Source of the DNA: Chloroflexota bacterium
GTDB lineage: Bacteria > Chloroflexota > Anaerolineae > UBA1429
DNA: 14,342 nt
NCBI GenBank assembly: GCA_014360745.1
Contig: JACIWY010000039.1
Span: forward strand, 1-14,342
Reading direction: 5' to 3'
Part shown: in pieces, positions 11,508-14,342 of the stretch
Position numbering within the stretch: the first letter of the stretch is position 1
How the letters are laid out: every line of letters begins with the position of its first letter
Notes under the pieces: generated by a model
What the model saw: the letters and a program-made list of their open reading frames with translations, nothing else
Told to the model about the DNA's origin: nothing
The model's database searches: none
Program-made: the position numbers and the translations under genes

Positions 11508-14342
11508 ATGAATAAATGCACGCGCTTTTGGATCGCGGCCCTGGTTGTCGCTTTATTAGGTGCTTGTACATCGATCGAATCGCCTTTCCCGCCGGAGCCG
11601 GGCACGCCCGGCCAAGAGACGGCGACCGCTCCTTTTACCCCGCCTCCTTCGCCTACTCCGACCCCGGATGGCCGCATGCCCAAGGTGGTGGCGGAGCTCG
11701 ATCTGGGGCTGGCGGAGGGCGATGCTTACTGGCCATCGGCCGTCGCTGCGGATGGGGACAGGGCCTATGTACTTTGCCAGCACATAGAGGACGTCGCTGA
11801 TGGCCCGATGGGGATCACCGTAGTCGATCTGCTGGCGCGGCGAGCGATCCAAACCTGGCCGTTGGAGGGCCAAGCCACGGGTCCTTTGTCTGTTGCCGGG
11901 GGCAGGGTTTATCTGTATCAAGAAGTCGGTGCGGGGCAGAGGCTGGTGGCGCTCGACGCTTATACCGGGCGGATATTGGCAACGGCGGAGACAGAGTATC
12001 TGCGCTCCGAGGACCCATTAGCTGTGGACGTGGCCAGGCAACGACTGTATGTGCCCTTGCAACGGACGTTGTTGGTGCACCATAGCGAAACATTGCGCGA
12101 GGTGGCCCGCTTGGCTTATCCTTTGGAGACGGGCGAGCGCCATATTGTGTTGGATCCCCAAGGCGACCGTATCTATATATCTTTGGAGGCCGGGTTATAC
12201 GCTTATCGAGCTTCGGATTTGACGGCGCTATGGCAAGCGCAAACGCCGGCAGGGCGCATCGTTGAGCTGGTGCTCGATGTCGGTCGTGGCCATATCCTGG
12301 CCCAGGTTGCCCTGGAACGGGAAGGGCAAACGGCCTCTTCGCTGTTGATTTATAGCGCCGACGGCAATTTAGAAGGACAGTTGTCTCCTCAGGGGTGGCC
12401 TCAAGGCTGGAAGCCGGTCTGGGCGGATGGGGAAGCGGGGCGCATAGTGCTTCAGGCATATGACTATAGCTCCGTTGTCGCACCTGTGCTTACCTTGTGG
12501 ATGGCCGATTGGCAGGGGCAGGCCGTTTCGACGCTGTCGCAAGCCCCTTTGCGTTGGGCGGATGCCAAAGTGGCAGCACCCTTGGGCAGAGAAGAGCTAT
12601 TTCTATTGGGCTGGCGCACGCATCGTTTGTCGCAACTTCGGGCAGTCGATCTAGAGCCGATAGCTCAGATAGCGTTGGGTGTTCAACTTGCTAACGTGAC
12701 CGTCGAACGAGGCGGAAGGCGCTTGTGGGTGAACAGTAGCGCCGGCGATGTGTATGAGCTAAACGGTACTCGGGCGATGCAAGGGGAGCTGGAGGTAATC
12801 CGACGTTTAGAAGGCGCCGGCGCAGGCCCGCTGAGCCTTTATCGACCCGGGGAATGGTTGCTGGCGGCCATGGCCGATAGTGACCCTTGGCGAGTTAGTG
12901 CGGTGGATTTGGAACGCTGGCAGGTGAGCCGGGTCATCACCGGTGGCACAGAGATCGCTCTGGATACGCGGCGGGCAAGAGCTTTGGTAGGCTCGCGCTC
13001 GGGGACCTATCCGCCGCAGCAGGGTGCAGTGCAAGTGTGGGATTTGGCCCGTGGCGAAAGAGTGGGAGAAGTGCCATTGGGTGGGCCGCCGGCCTATAAC
13101 CCATTGCGCGATGAGATCGTCGTGGGCGGATACAGCGCGCATGTGTTTGATGCAGAGTCGCTGGCATTCAAACATTCCTTGACGCCCGACATCGACGCGC
13201 AGACTTGTAAAGGCTGCACCGGCCAGCCGGCGGTAACCTCGGTCAGCGTACTTCCCGATCTGAATTTGCTGGCGCTGCATATGACGATCACCGCCGCCGG
13301 CAAGGGGCCCGGCGTATTGCCCCCGCCGCGCTTTTTCGCCCTCGATACACTCGAACCGGTGAGTAATACGGTAACCTATTGGCAGACCTGCGGTGGCCAG
13401 ACGTTGTTTTGGCCGGCGAGAGATGGGCGCGTGTTTCAGAACGTGCTCTTTTCACGCTATCTCTACCAGGCCAATGTGGCGGTGCGCCGGGCCGAGGATG
13501 GCGCTCTTTTGGCCTGGCGCGATGGCCTGTCGGCGGATTTGCTCTCGCCGGATGGCCGAGTGTTGTTCGATCGGCGGGGAGCGGAGTGGCTGGCTGTGGA
13601 TACTTTGATCTGGGAGCCTTTGGGCAGTGTGCCGTGGCAATGTGTGCACACCTACGATGCAGAGGCAAATCTATTCTATGCTCTGGAAGGCTCGACGGTG
13701 CGCCTTCTGGCGCCCAAGTGGGGGGAACCGCTGTCTGCCGCTACCCCCGCCCCCTCACAGCCGCGGCAAGCGGTGCGTGCGCTGTGCCTTTCCCCTGCCT
13801 ACGCCCAAGATGGGATGCTGTTCGCCGTGGACGACGATGGGCTCTATCGCTCGCGCGATCGAGGCGAATCTTGGGAGCGCCTGGAAGATGGGCTGCCGGC
13901 GATGGACTCCAGATATGGGTATCATCTGACCCTAGCGGTGTCGCCGGCCTTTGCCGAAGACAGGACGCTTTTCCTTGGGGGCTGGCTAGGAGGGTATGAG
14001 GGGGGCAGTGGAGGATCCCAAGGGCTGGGAGTCTGGCGCTCGATCGATGGGGGGGATTCCTGGGAACCGAGCTGGGCCGGTCTTGTCCATTTGAACGTCG
14101 AGAAGTTGGTCATCTCACCACGGTTTGCCGATGACGGAGGGCTTTTAGCTTATTGCCGCTATGTAAACCTTATTGAGGGTGATGCGGGCAAGTCGTTGTT
14201 TCGCTCGTCAGATCGGGGCGAATCGTGGGAGATGGTGGCCCAACTTTCCCAAAGAGACCCCATCACCAAAGAGTTGCCGGCGCCGGAGGAGGTGCTGACG
14301 CCGGCACGGGGCGATCTGGAGGGAATGGGTTCCAGAATTCGT
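11508..14342 (+). CDS. Exported lipoprotein with beta-propeller and Asp-box (BNR) repeats (partial, C-terminus beyond window)
   Basis: The frame is open for 945 codons to the right edge with no stop. The N-terminus is a lipoprotein signal: MNKC-TR, a hydrophobic core, and lipobox LGAC with Cys20 as the lipidation site. A Thr/Pro-rich linker follows (about 30-53), ending PPSPTPTPDG. The next 650 or so residues look like WD40/YVTN-style beta-propeller blades, for example ITVVDLLARRAIQTWPL and LVALDAYTGRILATAET. From about residue 757 there are at least three sortilin/BNR-type repeats, each starting SPAF/SPAY/SPRF and ending in an Asp-box such as SRDRGESWE, SIDGGDSWE or SSDRGESWE. No enzyme active site was recognised; ligand binding or scaffolding at the cell surface is likely. 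No close Shine-Dalgarno was seen (AAAGGGA is about 18 bases away). Function is unknown. Confidence 0.8.
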   Translation, partial: MNKCTRFWIAALVVALLGACTSIESPFPPEPGTPGQETATAPFTPPPSPTPTPDGRMPKVVAELDLGLAEGDAYWPSAVAADGDRAYVLCQHIEDVADGPMGITVVDLLARRAIQTWPLEGQATGPLSVAGGRVYLYQEVGAGQRLVALDAYTGRILATAETEYLRSEDPLAVDVARQRLYVPLQRTLLVHHSETLREVARLAYPLETGERHIVLDPQGDRIYISLEAGLYAYRASDLTALWQAQTPAGRIVELVLDVGRGHILAQVALEREGQTASSLLIYSADGNLEGQLSPQGWPQGWKPVWADGEAGRIVLQAYDYSSVVAPVLTLWMADWQGQAVSTLSQAPLRWADAKVAAPLGREELFLLGWRTHRLSQLRAVDLEPIAQIALGVQLANVTVERGGRRLWVNSSAGDVYELNGTRAMQGELEVIRRLEGAGAGPLSLYRPGEWLLAAMADSDPWRVSAVDLERWQVSRVITGGTEIALDTRRARALVGSRSGTYPPQQGAVQVWDLARGERVGEVPLGGPPAYNPLRDEIVVGGYSAHVFDAESLAFKHSLTPDIDAQTCKGCTGQPAVTSVSVLPDLNLLALHMTITAAGKGPGVLPPPRFFALDTLEPVSNTVTYWQTCGGQTLFWPARDGRVFQNVLFSRYLYQANVAVRRAEDGALLAWRDGLSADLLSPDGRVLFDRRGAEWLAVDTLIWEPLGSVPWQCVHTYDAEANLFYALEGSTVRLLAPKWGEPLSAATPAPSQPRQAVRALCLSPAYAQDGMLFAVDDDGLYRSRDRGESWERLEDGLPAMDSRYGYHLTLAVSPAFAEDRTLFLGGWLGGYEGGSGGSQGLGVWRSIDGGDSWEPSWAGLVHLNVEKLVISPRFADDGGLLAYCRYVNLIEGDAGKSLFRSSDRGESWEMVAQLSQRDPITKELPAPEEVLTPARGDLEGMGSRIR

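Overview
This window most likely comes from a member of the Chloroflexota (Anaerolineae-like), with GC-rich coding DNA. That assignment is an inference from three things: the compact argC-argB-argD-argA(short)-argG-argH cluster, the large GT-C membrane glycosyltransferases, and a lipoprotein with a Thr/Pro-rich linker followed by a beta-propeller and Asp-box (BNR) repeats. No rRNA, tRNA, CRISPR array, insertion sequence or phage gene was found.

Layout. Positions 1-3433 (minus strand) hold two translationally coupled membrane glycosyltransferase genes. The first is a GT87/DUF2029-like protein. The second is a large GT39-like protein that runs off the left edge. Positions 3434-3835 form a divergent control region. 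A sigma70-type promoter on the plus strand is followed by a leader with a 16-codon arginine-rich open frame, two hairpins, and a perfect intrinsic terminator ahead of argC. Positions 3836-10072 (plus strand) are the arginine biosynthesis operon. ArgA-type acetyltransferase, ArgB, ArgC and ArgD take glutamate to N-acetylornithine, and ArgG and ArgH take citrulline to arginine. The deacetylation step (argE or argJ), argF and carbamoyl-phosphate synthase are not here. A second terminator-like hairpin lies between argG and argH. Positions 10143-11315 (minus strand) encode an enolase-superfamily enzyme of the mandelate racemase subgroup. It converges on argH across a 12-bp inverted repeat. Positions 11316-11507 are an AT-rich divergent intergenic region with a good plus-strand promoter. 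Positions 11508-14342 encode a large exported lipoprotein, open at the right edge.

The most interesting signal is the argC leader. Its only short translatable frame carries five Arg codons among its last nine sense codons. It stops one base before a hairpin whose 3' arm can alternatively pair with the terminator stem and loop. This is the architecture of ribosome-mediated transcription attenuation, here apparently sensing arginine. The ArgB lacks the N-terminal extension typical of arginine-inhibited kinases, so transcriptional control, or feedback on the acetyltransferase, would be the expected place for regulation.
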